Shown one piece after another: positions 8,480 to 17,379 of a stretch of 64,000 nucleotides of DNA. Source of the stretch: Streptomyces sp. NBC_01549 (GTDB lineage Bacteria > Actinomycetota > Actinomycetes > Streptomycetales > Streptomycetaceae); the NCBI RefSeq assembly GCF_026339955.1, contig NZ_JAPEPW010000004.1, positions 310,001 to 374,000 of the forward strand, given 5' to 3'. The notes below the pieces were generated by a model. It worked only from the letters and a program-made list of their open reading frames with translations, had not been told where the DNA came from and did no database searches. The translations under genes were made by a program, and so were the position numbers. Numbering within the stretch: position 1 is the stretch's first letter; every line of letters begins with the position of its first letter.

Positions 8480-9678
8480 CGGCTGCTCCCGGTGACGTTC
8501 TCCAGGACCACGGCGAGTGCCTGGCCGACGCCGATGCAGATGGCCGCGACGCCCCATCGCCGCCCCGACTCCTGCAGCCGGCGGGACAGAGTGCCCAGAA
8601 GCCTGCCGCCGGAGGCGCCCAGGGGATGGCCGAGCGCTATGGCACCGCCCTTGGCGTTGACGATCCCCGGATCGATGTCCCAGGCATCCACGCATGCCAG
8701 AGCCTGCACGGCGAACGCCTCGTTGAGTTCGACCGCGGCGACGTCGGACCAGGTGATGCCGGCGCGCTTCAGTGCTCTGTCCGCCGCCTCGACGGGGGCG
8801 TAACCGAACATCTGAGGCTCCACCGCGGACACGCCGCGGCCCGCGATGCGGGCGACGGGATCGATGCCGATGCGCGCCGCGGCGGAGCCCGAGCCGAGCA
8901 GGACCGCCGAGGCGCCGTCGCTCAACGGTGAGGCGTTGCCGGCCGTGATCACGCCGTCGGTACGGAAGGCCGGCTTGAGCGTGGCGAGCTTCTCGGGGGT
9001 GGATCCGGGGCGGATCCCCTCGTCGCGCTGCAGGGCGGTGCCGTCGCGGTCCGTGACGGGGACGATCAGGTCGTCGTAGAAGCCGGCGTTCCAGGCGTCG
9101 TCGGCGAGACGGTGGGAGCGGGCGGCGAATTCGTCCTGGCGCTCCCGGGAGATGGCGAAGCGGTCGGCCAGTTGCTCGTTCGCCTCGCCCAGGGAGACCG
9201 TCCACTCCTTGGGCATGCGCTCGTTGACCAGGCGCCATCCGAGTGTGGTGGACACCGCGGTCATGTCCCCGGCGGGGAACGGGCGCTCGGGCTTGGGCAG
9301 GACCCAGGGAGCCCGGGTCATCGACTCGACCCCGCCGGTGAGAACGATGTCCGCGTCGCCGCTCTCGATGGTGCGCGAGGCGATGAGGGCGGCGTCCAGG
9401 GACGATCCGCACAGGCGGTTGACGGTCGTGGCGGGCACCGAGGTGGGCAGTCCCGCCAGCAGAACGGCCATCCTGCCGACGTTGCGGTTGTCCTCACCCG
9501 CGCCGTTGGCGTTTCCCCAGACGACGTCGCCGATCTCGGCCGGATCCAGCTCGGGCGTCCGTGCCAGTGTTCCGGTGATGACCTGTGCCGCGAGGTCGTC
9601 GGGCCGGACATGGGCGAGAGCGCCCGAGAACCGGCCGAAGGGGGTTCGAGCTGCCAAGTAGAGATAACTGTCGGTCAC
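8476..9678 (-). CDS. pcaF: 3-oxoadipyl-CoA thiolase (acetyl-CoA C-acyltransferase)
   Basis: A thiolase of about 400 residues that cleaves 3-oxoadipyl-CoA to succinyl-CoA and acetyl-CoA, the last step of the beta-ketoadipate pathway. The nucleophilic cysteine is in VNRLCGSSLDA, with VLTGGVESMTRAPW after it. VELNEAFAVQ, GGAIALGHPLGASG (catalytic histidine) and CIGVGQ close the active site; the usual CIGGG has one Gly replaced by Val. The GTG at 9678 (protein start VTDSYLYLAART) fits thiolase N-termini better than an ATG 36 bases further upstream. It is the first gene of the pcaFIJ operon and is divergent from the LysR regulator. The pairing with CoA-transferase genes supports PcaF over a general acetoacetyl-CoA thiolase. 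Confidence 0.9.
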   Translation of the reverse strand: MTDSYLYLAARTPFGRFSGALAHVRPDDLAAQVITGTLARTPELDPAEIGDVVWGNANGAGEDNRNVGRMAVLLAGLPTSVPATTVNRLCGSSLDAALIASRTIESGDADIVLTGGVESMTRAPWVLPKPERPFPAGDMTAVSTTLGWRLVNERMPKEWTVSLGEANEQLADRFAISRERQDEFAARSHRLADDAWNAGFYDDLIVPVTDRDGTALQRDEGIRPGSTPEKLATLKPAFRTDGVITAGNASPLSDGASAVLLGSGSAAARIGIDPVARIAGRGVSAVEPQMFGYAPVEAADRALKRAGITWSDVAAVELNEAFAVQALACVDAWDIDPGIVNAKGGAIALGHPLGASGGRLLGTLSRRLQESGRRWGVAAICIGVGQALAVVLENVTGSSR

Positions 9679-9719
9679 ACCGCCACCGTAGGACCCGCAC
9701 TTCAGCACGTCCAAGACCT

Positions 9720-9733
9720 AATCGCGATCGATT
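9720..9733. promoter_or_regulatory. Candidate LysR operator in the pcaF / lysR divergent region
   Basis: AATCG-N4-CGATT is an imperfect palindrome in the 83-bp gap between the divergent pcaF and LysR starts. LysR regulators usually bind an interrupted dyad in such a gap, controlling their own gene and the target operon. The site is read directly; its use is inferred from position. Confidence 0.5.
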
Positions 9734-9761
9734 GATAAAGAAGCCTTATAAGATGGAAGTC

Positions 9762-10670
9762 ATGGAACTACGGCAGATCCGGTACTTCCTGGCACTGGCC
9801 GAGGAATGCCATTTCGGACGTGCGGCCGCCCGCCTGCACGTGGCGCAGCCGGCCCTCTCCCAGCAGATCAAACAGCTGGAGAAGGAGCTGGGGACCTCAC
9901 TGTTCACCCGGTCCACCCGGCACGTCGCACTGACCGAAGCCGGTCATCACCTCGTCGAGCACGCACGCGCCCTCGTCGCGGAGGAGGAGCGGGCCCGGCT
10001 CCACATGAGAGAGCTGGCCACCGGCGACGCCGGACGTGTCTCCATCGGCTTCATCGGCACAGCCACCTACGACGTGCTGCCGCAGGTCGCACGTACCGTG
10101 CGTGCCCGACTGCCCAGGATCACCATGGAGCTGCGGGGCGAACTGCTCACCCCCGATCTGGTCGACGGCCTGCTCGCCGGCACCTACGACCTCGCGGTCC
10201 TGCGCGGCACGGTGAACCACGAGGACATCCGTACCACCCCACTGCGCACCGAATCCCTGGTTGCCGTGCTGCCGTCGCATCATCCACTGGCAGGCCGGCG
10301 GCGCATCTCGTTGACGGACCTGGCCGGTGAGCCGTTCGTCGTCCACCCGTCACGCGCCCGTTCCTCCATGTACGACCGGGTCCTGGCCGCGTGCCGACGC
10401 GCCGGATTCCAGCCCGCGTCACTGATGGAGGTCGGTGAGACGGCCACCCTGGTCGTCTTCGTCGCGGCCGGACACGGCGTCGCCCTCGTCCCGGAGTCGG
10501 TACAGAGCCTCCGCCTCAGCAGCGTGGCCTACGTACCACTCGCCGAGAGCGAATCCGTCGACCTGGTGCTCGCCCGCCTGGCCCGGCGCAGCACTCCCGC
10601 GACCGAGCAGGTCTCCTCGGTGATCAAAGAGTGCGTCGACGACCTCGAATCGAGCTCCGCGAGAGCGTGA
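9762..10670 (+). CDS. LysR-family transcriptional regulator
   Basis: A 302-residue LysR-type regulator. Residues 1-60 form the winged helix-turn-helix (ELRQIRYFLALAEECHFGRAA, then QPALSQQIKQLEKELG and LFTRSTRHVALTEAG). The rest is the two-lobed periplasmic-binding-like effector domain, including the typical GHGVALVPESV near the C-terminus. It is divergent from pcaFIJ, so it most likely activates that operon in response to an aromatic-pathway intermediate. An ATG nine bases earlier (9753) is in frame; the later ATG gives the canonical MELRQIRYF start and has GGAAG just ahead. The AraC gene follows 16 bp after its stop, so the two regulators may be co-transcribed. Confidence 0.9.
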   Translation: MELRQIRYFLALAEECHFGRAAARLHVAQPALSQQIKQLEKELGTSLFTRSTRHVALTEAGHHLVEHARALVAEEERARLHMRELATGDAGRVSIGFIGTATYDVLPQVARTVRARLPRITMELRGELLTPDLVDGLLAGTYDLAVLRGTVNHEDIRTTPLRTESLVAVLPSHHPLAGRRRISLTDLAGEPFVVHPSRARSSMYDRVLAACRRAGFQPASLMEVGETATLVVFVAAGHGVALVPESVQSLRLSSVAYVPLAESESVDLVLARLARRSTPATEQVSSVIKECVDDLESSSARA

Positions 10671-10686
10671 CCTCTACTCTGGAGGG

Positions 10687-11625
10687 ATGAAGAGCGGGAC
10701 GACGGGCGCTCCGGTGCGCTTCAGCACCGTGGGCCTTCCCGAGGCCGAACGGATCGCCCTGTGGGAAGAGCACAACGCCGAAACCCTGATCGGGCTGCGC
10801 TGCCGTTCCCTGCAGGACGCGGCCCTGGACGCGACGGAGATCAACCTGCAGCTCCCCCAGGTGCATGTGGCCCGGGTGGTCGGCAGCCCCCACTTCGTGG
10901 AACGGCCCCGAGCCGAGATCCGTCGGGTGCCCTCGGACGCCGTGGCGTGCTACCTGAACCTGGCGGGCGACGCGTTCTTCTACCACGACGACGGGGTCCG
11001 GCTGCTGCATCCGGGACAGCTGCTGGTCTGCGACGCGGACCAGCCTTTCATGCGTGGCTTCTCGCACGGCCTGGAGGAGCTCGCGGTCAAGGTCCCGCAC
11101 ACGGTGTGGCGTGATCTCGGAGGACCGAAGTCGCTGCCGCAGCCGCTGGTCGTCGACGACGGCGTCGTCCAGACCAAGGCCCTGGCCACGCTGATCGCTC
11201 AGGCGCTGCGCCGGGAATCCCCCGCGAGCGTGGACGAGGACGTCCTGCTGGACCTGCTCGGTTCCGCGGTGACCGGCCGCGCACCCTCCCTGTCCACGGT
11301 TCACCTGACCGTCGCCAAGGCGTACATCGACGAGCATCTGGCCGACTCGGGGCTCTCGGCGGCCCGCGTCGCCCGGGGCGTCGGGATCAGCGAGCGCCAT
11401 CTGTCACGGGTGTTCGCCTCGGGCGGCTCGAGCGTTCCGCAGTATCTGCTTCTGCGTCGCCTGGAGCGTGCCCGGTCGTTGCTGCAGGAGGGGGGAGGGA
11501 AGACCGTCGCCGAGGTGGCCGCGCGTTGCGGTTTCGGATCGGCCGCCCACTTCTCCCACCGGTTCAAGGAGCGTTTCGGGCTGCGGGCCACCGATGTGCT
11601 GCGCGAGGCGCGCTCACGGGCATGA
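10687..11625 (+). CDS. AraC-family transcriptional regulator
   Basis: A 312-residue regulator. The N-terminal 190 or so residues resemble the AraC-type ligand-binding (cupin-like) domain found before actinobacterial AraC helix-turn-helix domains; GLEELAVKVPHTVW and a preceding PGQLLVCDAD strand are visible. The C-terminal 100 residues carry two helix-turn-helix motifs: LSAARVARGVGISERHLSRVF and VAEVAARCGFGSAAHFSHRF. It ends 58 bp before the convergent stop of the dioxygenase gene, so it lies between the two catabolic operons. It probably controls the hydroxylase-reductase-dioxygenase operon, as AraC-type proteins often do for aromatic oxygenases. That target is inferred from context only. Confidence 0.9.
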   Translation: MKSGTTGAPVRFSTVGLPEAERIALWEEHNAETLIGLRCRSLQDAALDATEINLQLPQVHVARVVGSPHFVERPRAEIRRVPSDAVACYLNLAGDAFFYHDDGVRLLHPGQLLVCDADQPFMRGFSHGLEELAVKVPHTVWRDLGGPKSLPQPLVVDDGVVQTKALATLIAQALRRESPASVDEDVLLDLLGSAVTGRAPSLSTVHLTVAKAYIDEHLADSGLSAARVARGVGISERHLSRVFASGGSSVPQYLLLRRLERARSLLQEGGGKTVAEVAARCGFGSAAHFSHRFKERFGLRATDVLREARSRA

Positions 11626-11683
11626 GCCCGGCCGGTCCGCGGGCCGCAGACGTCCTCTGCGGCCCGCAGACCGGATGGGCGGG

Positions 11684-12595
11684 TCATCTGGCGTCGGGTG
11701 CCAGCACGATGTCGAAGCGGACCCGGGACCACGACCGGTCGCCGAGGTCGCGTCCGTTCGGAGCGGGCGTACCCGCCGGCTGCGCCTCGAAGTCCTTGAC
11801 GAGCGACTCCTTGACCCCGAACACGGTGTCACTGTCGAGGAACTCGCAGCCACGGACGAAGATGTGCGTGACCAGGGTGCGCTGCGCGGGCGCGCTGACC
11901 ATGAAGTGCAGGTGCGAGGCTCGCATCGGAGAGCGGCCGACCGCCTCCAGCAGCTCACCCACCGGCCCGTCGTGGGGGATGGGATACGACGTGGGGGTCA
12001 GACCCCAGAAGGAGTAGCGGCCGTCGGAATCCGTGAACACGTGTCCCCGCGCCGCCATCCGGTCGTCGCCGTACTGGGTGTCGTAGAAGCCGTCCTCGTC
12101 CGCTTCCCACACCTCGATCCGTGCCCCGGGCACCGGCTTCCCCTCGATGTCGGTGACGGTGCCTTCCACCCAGCAGGGCTCTCCCTCAGCGCCGAAGGCG
12201 ATGTCACCGCCGGGCTCGATCTCGGGGCTCTGCTCGAGGAAGAACGGTCCGAAGATCGTGGCTTCGGTGGCCTCTCCGTACGCCTCGTTGTTGACGGCGA
12301 TCGTCTGCATGGAGGCGCCGAGCACGTCCGACAGCAGGATGAACTCCTGACGGCGCTCGTCGGTGATGTGACCGGCGCGGGTGAGGAACTCGATTCCCTT
12401 GGCCCACTCCTCTTCGGTGAGGCGGACCTCCCGCACGAACCCGTGCAGGTGACGGACCAGCGCCTGCATGACCTGACGCAGCCGAGGGTCGGTGCAGCCC
12501 TCGAAGGACTCGACCACCTTGCGGGTGATCTCGGCCTCCCGCTCCTGCTGCTCGGCCGGGACAGGGGCGCCGGGGGCGGTGGTGTTGTGGGTCAT
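11684..12595 (-). CDS. Intradiol ring-cleavage dioxygenase, hydroxyquinol 1,2-dioxygenase type
   Basis: A 303-residue non-haem Fe(III) dioxygenase. Residues 1-110 are the helical dimerisation domain (LRQVMQALVRHLHGFVREVRLTEEEW), which is characteristic of catechol, chlorocatechol and hydroxyquinol dioxygenases. The catalytic beta-sandwich follows, with iron ligands visible as Tyr in RYSFWG, Tyr in TSYPIPHDGP and two His in RASHLHF. The product from hydroxyquinol (1,2,4-trihydroxybenzene) would be maleylacetate. The neighbouring maleylacetate reductase gene, whose stop overlaps this ATG (ATGA), and the absence of a cycloisomerase favour hydroxyquinol over catechol. It is the last gene of the operon. 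Substrate is inferred from family and context. Confidence 0.88.
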   Translation of the reverse strand: MTHNTTAPGAPVPAEQQEREAEITRKVVESFEGCTDPRLRQVMQALVRHLHGFVREVRLTEEEWAKGIEFLTRAGHITDERRQEFILLSDVLGASMQTIAVNNEAYGEATEATIFGPFFLEQSPEIEPGGDIAFGAEGEPCWVEGTVTDIEGKPVPGARIEVWEADEDGFYDTQYGDDRMAARGHVFTDSDGRYSFWGLTPTSYPIPHDGPVGELLEAVGRSPMRASHLHFMVSAPAQRTLVTHIFVRGCEFLDSDTVFGVKESLVKDFEAQPAGTPAPNGRDLGDRSWSRVRFDIVLAPDAR

Positions 12596-13647
12596 CGGGG
12601 TTCGTATCCTTCCCAGGCCATGCGGACGAGCTCGGTGATCGCTTCGAGAGTGACGGGCCGCGGGTTGCCCGCCGGGGCAGCGGCGACGACGGCCTTCGCG
12701 ACGTCGGTGATGCCGTCGGAAGGCATCCCGAGGTCTCGCAGCGAGTGCGGTGCATTCAGCTGGTCGCGCAGCCGTGCCAGTCCCTCGTTGGCGGTGGGAG
12801 CGCCGAGGGCCGCGGCCAGGCGCTGCTCGGCCTCCGGGACGCCGGGAGCGTTGAAGGCGAGGACATGAGGCAGGACGACGGCGTGCGTCTGGGCGTGCGG
12901 CAAGTTGAACATGCCGCCCAGCACATGACAGATCTTGTGGTGCAGGCCGGAGCCTGCGGACGCGAACGCCGACGCGGACAGATACGCGCCGTACAGCGCC
13001 TTCTCCCGGCCTTCCACCGCATCCGGTTCCGCGACGACCAGCGGCAGGCCGACGCGCAGTGCCCAGGCGCCCTCGACGGCCAGAGCCTGGTTGATGGGGT
13101 CGGTCCGCGGGGCCCACATGGAGTCCACGCAGTGCGCCAGGGCGTTCAGACCCGAAGCGACACTCAGCTCGACGGGCAGGGAGAGCGTCAGCGCGGCGTC
13201 GTAGACGATCGCGCGCGGCAGGACCTTCGGATCGGTTCCGGTGGTCTTGACGGAGTTCTCCGTCAGCCCCCACACGGCGGTGGCCTCGGAGCCGGCGTAG
13301 GTGGTGGGTACCGCGATGATCGGCAGCCCCGTGGTCAGCGCGACCGCCTTGGCGAGGCCGGTGGTCGAACCGCCTCCGACACTGACCACCACGTCGACGT
13401 CCCGCTCGGCGGCAGCTGCCCGCGCCCGCTGAGCGACGTCGCCGGGAACGTGCATGACGACGTCATTGTGCTGGTGAACCACGGGCAGGCCCGCGGTGAT
13501 GCGGTCGGCCAGGTCCTTCTCGGCCGTTCCCGCGATGACCATCAGCCGCCGCGCGCCGAGCGCGGCGACTTCGGCCGCGAGCCCGTCCGCGGCCGCGCCG
13601 GAAGCGAACCGCACCCGCTGTGGGAGCGTGTCATGAACGAACTGCAT
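12592..13647 (-). CDS. Maleylacetate reductase
   Basis: A 351-residue member of the iron-containing alcohol dehydrogenase superfamily that reduces maleylacetate to 3-oxoadipate with NAD(P)H. VVVSVGGGSTTGLAKAVAL is the nucleotide-binding GGGS motif, and VPTTYAGSEAT is diagnostic of maleylacetate reductases. GLHHKICHVLGGMFNLPHAQTHAVVLPHV forms the active-site histidine cluster. Length is typical. It starts 4 bp after the FAD monooxygenase stop and its own stop overlaps the dioxygenase start, so it is the middle gene of a three-gene operon. Its product, 3-oxoadipate, is the substrate of PcaIJ encoded 5 kb away, which links the two operons into one pathway. Confidence 0.9.
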   Translation of the reverse strand: MQFVHDTLPQRVRFASGAAADGLAAEVAALGARRLMVIAGTAEKDLADRITAGLPVVHQHNDVVMHVPGDVAQRARAAAAERDVDVVVSVGGGSTTGLAKAVALTTGLPIIAVPTTYAGSEATAVWGLTENSVKTTGTDPKVLPRAIVYDAALTLSLPVELSVASGLNALAHCVDSMWAPRTDPINQALAVEGAWALRVGLPLVVAEPDAVEGREKALYGAYLSASAFASAGSGLHHKICHVLGGMFNLPHAQTHAVVLPHVLAFNAPGVPEAEQRLAAALGAPTANEGLARLRDQLNAPHSLRDLGMPSDGITDVAKAVVAAAPAGNPRPVTLEAITELVRMAWEGYEPR

Positions 13648-13651
13648 GCGT

Positions 13652-15445
13652 TTAGTCCCTTCCCAGGATCGAGAGCACGGCGCGCCGCAGCTCGTCTTCA
13701 GGGCTCTCCGGCAGCTCCATTGCCCGCCAGGCGATGTGCTTGTCGGGCCGCACCAGCAACACCCCGCTCTCGCCGATCTCGCGCAGCTTGGCCCAGTCGT
13801 AGTACAGGTCGGTCACTTCGCGGCCCGGACCGATGACGACGGTCGTGAGAGGAATGCCCAGGGCCTGGCCGACCTTCTCGGCCGCCTCTTCCCACGCCTC
13901 GCCCGCGATGCCGGTCAGGAGTGTCCAGCGGTCGTAGGGGGCCAGGTCCATGAGGGCGCGACGCTGCACGCTGTTGCCGACCCAGGCGTGCGGCAGGTGC
14001 GCACCGGGGACCGTGGACATCTCGTAGTAGAGATCGGCATCCCGTGTGGGGGCGGGCAGTTCCGTGCCGTCGGAGACGACAGCGGCCGAGGTGTAGTGCT
14101 GGCCGAGTTCGACGCCGTGAGCGTTGAACTCGTAGTTCTTCAGGTCCATCGCGCGCACCAGGGCGTCCCGCTTGGCGGCGCCGGCGGGGGTGTTGGCCTT
14201 GCGCTCCTCGATGGCGGCCGCCATCTCCGCCTCACTCTTGGCGTCGAGGACGCCCAGCGCGCGGAAGATGTCCACGAACTCGCGGCTGGACTTGTTGGCC
14301 CGCTTGACGATGCGCTCCGCGACGGGCGCCCGCTCGGTGGTGTACGTCTCCAGCAGGGACGGGGCCGCATGTCCCTTGAGCACGGCGGCGATCTTCCAGG
14401 CGAGGTTGTACGCGTCCTGGACGGAGGTGTTGGACCCCAGGCCGTTGCTCGGCGGGTGCCGGTGGACGGCGTCGCCCGCGCAGAACACCCGCCCCTGCTG
14501 CAGCCGGGTCGCGTACATCTCGTTGTTGCCCCACAGACTGGTGCCGGTGATCTCCACGTCGAGGTCCGGGATCCCCAGGAGGCTGCGCACGATCTGGACG
14601 GCAGCCTGCTCGTCCACCACCGGGGGCTCCTCGGCGATGTCGTAGCCCCACACGATCAGCCACTCGTTCCACGGACGCACCATGCGCACCAGTCCGGCAC
14701 CGATGCCGCCCACGTTCGAGCCCGGCTGGATGACCCAGTACAGAACGGAGGGGCGATGGGCGACGTGACGGGTGATGTCGGCCTTGAAGGTGATGTTCAT
14801 CGACCCCGCGATGTCCATGGCGCCTTCGAACGGCAGACCGAGATCGGCGGCAACCTTCGAGCGGGCGCCGTCCGCGCCGATCAGGTACTTGGCGCGAATG
14901 CTGTATTCCTGCCCGGTGATCCGGTCGAGTACCTGGACGGTGACGCCGTCGGCGTCCTGGGAGTGGGAGAGGTACTCGGTGGAGAACCGGGTCTGGGCAC
15001 CGCGCTGCGTCGCGTTGCGCACCAGGATCGGCTCAAGGTAGGTCTGCGGGATGTCGACGGTCAGGCAGGGGGACGCGAGACGGTAATCGGCCTCCCGGTC
15101 GGGGCGTGTGCCCCAGGTGTGGATCCGGCCGATCTCCTCACCGGCGATGCTGGTGCAGAACACGGTGTCGCCGACCAGACCGTGTTCGGTGGCGTCCGTC
15201 AGTACCTGGTCCTCGATGCCGAGATCGCGGAACACCTCCATGGACCGCTGGTTGGTGATGTGCGCGCGGGGGGTGTTGGCCGTCCACCGGTACTTCGTGA
15301 TCATGATGGTGTCGACGCCGAGCGTCGAGAGCAGCAGCGCGGCAGAGGCGCCCGCCGGTCCGGAACCGACGACCACGACGTCGGTCGTCACGGTCGAGTC
15401 GACAGGCAGTTCGGTCTCGGCGATCCCGTCGCTGAATATGGGCAT
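13652..15445 (-). CDS. FAD-dependent aromatic monooxygenase (TfdB-like phenol hydroxylase)
   Basis: A 597-residue class A flavoprotein hydroxylase. DVVVVGSGPAGASAALLLS near residue 25 is the FAD-binding GxGxxG. YLIGADGARSKVA carries the DG motif. FCAGDAVHRHPPSNGLGSN near 310 is the GD motif that contacts the flavin ribityl chain. The C-terminal 170 residues form the thioredoxin-like domain typical of phenol hydroxylase and 2,4-dichlorophenol 6-monooxygenase. With maleylacetate reductase and hydroxyquinol dioxygenase immediately downstream, likely substrates are resorcinol, a resorcylate or a chlorophenol, hydroxylated to hydroxyquinol or a chlorocatechol. It is the first gene of the operon; the promoter must lie in the 660-bp gap upstream. 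Confidence 0.88.
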   Translation of the reverse strand: MPIFSDGIAETELPVDSTVTTDVVVVGSGPAGASAALLLSTLGVDTIMITKYRWTANTPRAHITNQRSMEVFRDLGIEDQVLTDATEHGLVGDTVFCTSIAGEEIGRIHTWGTRPDREADYRLASPCLTVDIPQTYLEPILVRNATQRGAQTRFSTEYLSHSQDADGVTVQVLDRITGQEYSIRAKYLIGADGARSKVAADLGLPFEGAMDIAGSMNITFKADITRHVAHRPSVLYWVIQPGSNVGGIGAGLVRMVRPWNEWLIVWGYDIAEEPPVVDEQAAVQIVRSLLGIPDLDVEITGTSLWGNNEMYATRLQQGRVFCAGDAVHRHPPSNGLGSNTSVQDAYNLAWKIAAVLKGHAAPSLLETYTTERAPVAERIVKRANKSSREFVDIFRALGVLDAKSEAEMAAAIEERKANTPAGAAKRDALVRAMDLKNYEFNAHGVELGQHYTSAAVVSDGTELPAPTRDADLYYEMSTVPGAHLPHAWVGNSVQRRALMDLAPYDRWTLLTGIAGEAWEEAAEKVGQALGIPLTTVVIGPGREVTDLYYDWAKLREIGESGVLLVRPDKHIAWRAMELPESPEDELRRAVLSILGRD

Positions 15446-16109
15446 GGTGTACGGCCTTTCATCGATCCGGCGTCATTGCCGACGACGCCAGTGTGGGACC
15501 GGTCCGGCAAGCACGGAACGGGACGGCTGCGAGGTCGGCGGGAACGCCAAGACATGGCGGATCCACGATAGGTTGGGAACGCTGGTCACCTCCGAGGCTG
15601 AGGCAGCCGTCGTCCATGAGTACGTCGGCGACGGGAAACCGCTGGCCACAGATGTCGAAGCGTTAGTCGTGTGCGCTGGTCGCGTCATGAATCCGCCCAG
15701 GTCACGGGCGCCCCTGGGGTGTACCGCACCGTGCGCACGGCCAGGCCCGGCCCGAACCTGGTCGCAGGACCGGACACCGCCATGAACGATCACTCTCGCA
15801 GGCACAACAGGTCCGGCGGACAGCAGGTGCCCGTCGTCCGGCCTGCCTCGGCACGTGCGACCGCGGCACCGCGCCTGCACCGCGGTGCCGCACGCAGGCC
15901 AGTCCCCGTAGCGCTGCCTTGCGCAGGGTGCGGACATCGCCCGCCCAAAGGCGTGACAGCGCGCGGCAGATACCGGATCGGCCCCCGAATGACGTACCGC
16001 CACGGGCCCGTTGCCTTCCGGCAAGGGGCAACGCACACGGCAGGTCAGGGGGAGAGCACGGCGACACCGGAAGGCGGATACCGACCGGAGTGAGAAGGGG
16101 CCGTCCGTG
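15446..16109. other. 660-bp gap upstream of the monooxygenase operon
   Basis: I see no recognisable gene here. It should hold the promoter and operator of the minus-strand catabolic operon near 15446-15560. The rest, up to the Tn3 remnant at 16110, has open frames but none with a family resemblance or a ribosome-binding site. It may be degraded DNA carried in with the Tn3 fragment. Confidence 0.4.
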
Positions 16110-16602
16110 TCTGCCCACGCCCTTGGGGCAGGCGTTCGCCGAGTACGGGCGCATCGCCAAGACCCTGCACCTGCTCGGGGTCGTCGACCCGGTCGACGAC
16201 CCCTACCGACGCCAGATGAACCGGCAGCTCACCGTCCAGGAGTCACGGCACAAGCTCGCCCGCGACATCTGCCACGGCAAGCGCGGACAGATCATGCAGG
16301 CATACAGGACGGGGCAGGAGGACCAACTCGGCGCGCTCGGCCTGGTCCTCAATGCCGCCGTGCTCTGGACAACGCGCTACCTCGACGCCGCCGTCGACCA
16401 CCTGCGGGCCCTGCCGCCCGAGGAGCGGGAGCATGACGTCCTGGACGACGACGTGGCCCGGGTCTCCCCGCTGAAGCACGCCAACCTCAACTGCCTGGGC
16501 CGCTACAGCTTCGCCGCCCGCCCGCCACGCGAGGGCCTACGCCCACTGCGTGACCCGGCGACCGTCCACCTCGACGAGGACGACGAGGACACCGGCGAAT
16601 GA
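16110..16602 (+). pseudogene. Tn3-family transposase, C-terminal remnant
   Basis: About 160 residues match the C-terminal end of the Tn3 transposase catalytic domain. EYGRIAKTLHLLGVVD, then NRQLTVQESRHKLARDIC, and finally EDQLGALGLVLNAAVLW are typical (family: ...GEGRHxLAR..., EDQLGALGLVVN). A full transposase has about 1,000 residues, so only the last sixth is left. No cognate resolvase lies next to it. It marks an old Tn3 transposon between the catabolic cluster and the following genes. Confidence 0.85.
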
Positions 16603-16791
16603 CGCGGCGTTAAGGCGCGTATCGGGTCGTGATCAATGAGCATCGCAGCTTCCGGGGCGGGTGCCCGTCTGGAGTACGGGGCCCGGCGATCTGCGGCTGC
16701 GCCGTGTGGACGCGAGTGACCGGAAGCGTTGCCGCAGGCAGGCAGCGGCGGGGCCCGAGGGCCCCGGCTGCGTGCCCGCCGGGATGGTGTG

Positions 16792-17370
16792 TCAGACCAT
16801 GGCGAGCCGGTCCACCAGCAGCTCCACCCTCCGCTCGGCGTCCTCGGGCAGCAGGCGGCCCGCTCGGGTCAGGGTGGCGAGCCCGTGCAGGGCCGCCCAG
16901 AACACCTCGGTGAACAGCCCCGGGTCGATGCCGTCCCCGGCGACCTCGGCGAGGCACTCGAGCAGGGCGGCGAAGGCGTCCTTCAGCGGCTCGGGGGTGT
17001 CCTCCTGCGCGTACGCCAGGCCGCCATCGAGCCGGAACATGGCGTCGTAGACCGCCGGGTTGTGCTCGGCGAAGTCGAGGTAGGCGCGGGCCAGGGCGGT
17101 GACCCGGGCGCGCGGGTCGTCCTCGGCGGAGGTCGCGGCCCGCACCGCCGCGGCCATCTCGGTGGCGCCCTCCAGGGCGACGGCGCCGATGATCTCGCGC
17201 TTGCCGCGGAAGTGGCTGTAGAGGACGGGCTGACTGTATTCGATGCGCTCGGCGAGCCGGCGGGTGGTGACCGCGTCCCAGCCCTGCTGCTCGGCGAGTT
17301 CGCGGGCTGTCGCCACGATGAGGCGCTCGCGCTCCGCCCGTTCGCGCTGCTTGCGTTCTTGTACCGACAT
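16792..17370 (-). CDS. TetR-family transcriptional repressor
   Basis: A 192-residue regulator. Residues 13-60 form the TetR helix-turn-helix (LIVATARELAEQQGWDAVTTRRLAERIEYSQPVLYSHFRGKREI). The ligand-binding part (AALHGLATLTRAGRLLPEDAERRVELLVDRL) resembles the WHG-type C-terminal domain of TetR proteins. It is divergent from a DUF1772 membrane-protein gene, with 90 bp between them that carry two matching CTAG-N5-CTAG sites. That layout is usual for a repressor controlling itself and its neighbour. No effector can be named. Confidence 0.92.
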   Translation of the reverse strand: MSVQERKQRERAERERLIVATARELAEQQGWDAVTTRRLAERIEYSQPVLYSHFRGKREIIGAVALEGATEMAAAVRAATSAEDDPRARVTALARAYLDFAEHNPAVYDAMFRLDGGLAYAQEDTPEPLKDAFAALLECLAEVAGDGIDPGLFTEVFWAALHGLATLTRAGRLLPEDAERRVELLVDRLAMV

Positions 17371-17379
17371 GAATCGACC

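Noticed and set aside
9585..9752. Longer N-terminus for the LysR regulator.
   Set aside because: The upstream extension overlaps the pcaF coding region in the other direction and is Arg-rich; LysR proteins start at ELRQIRYFL.
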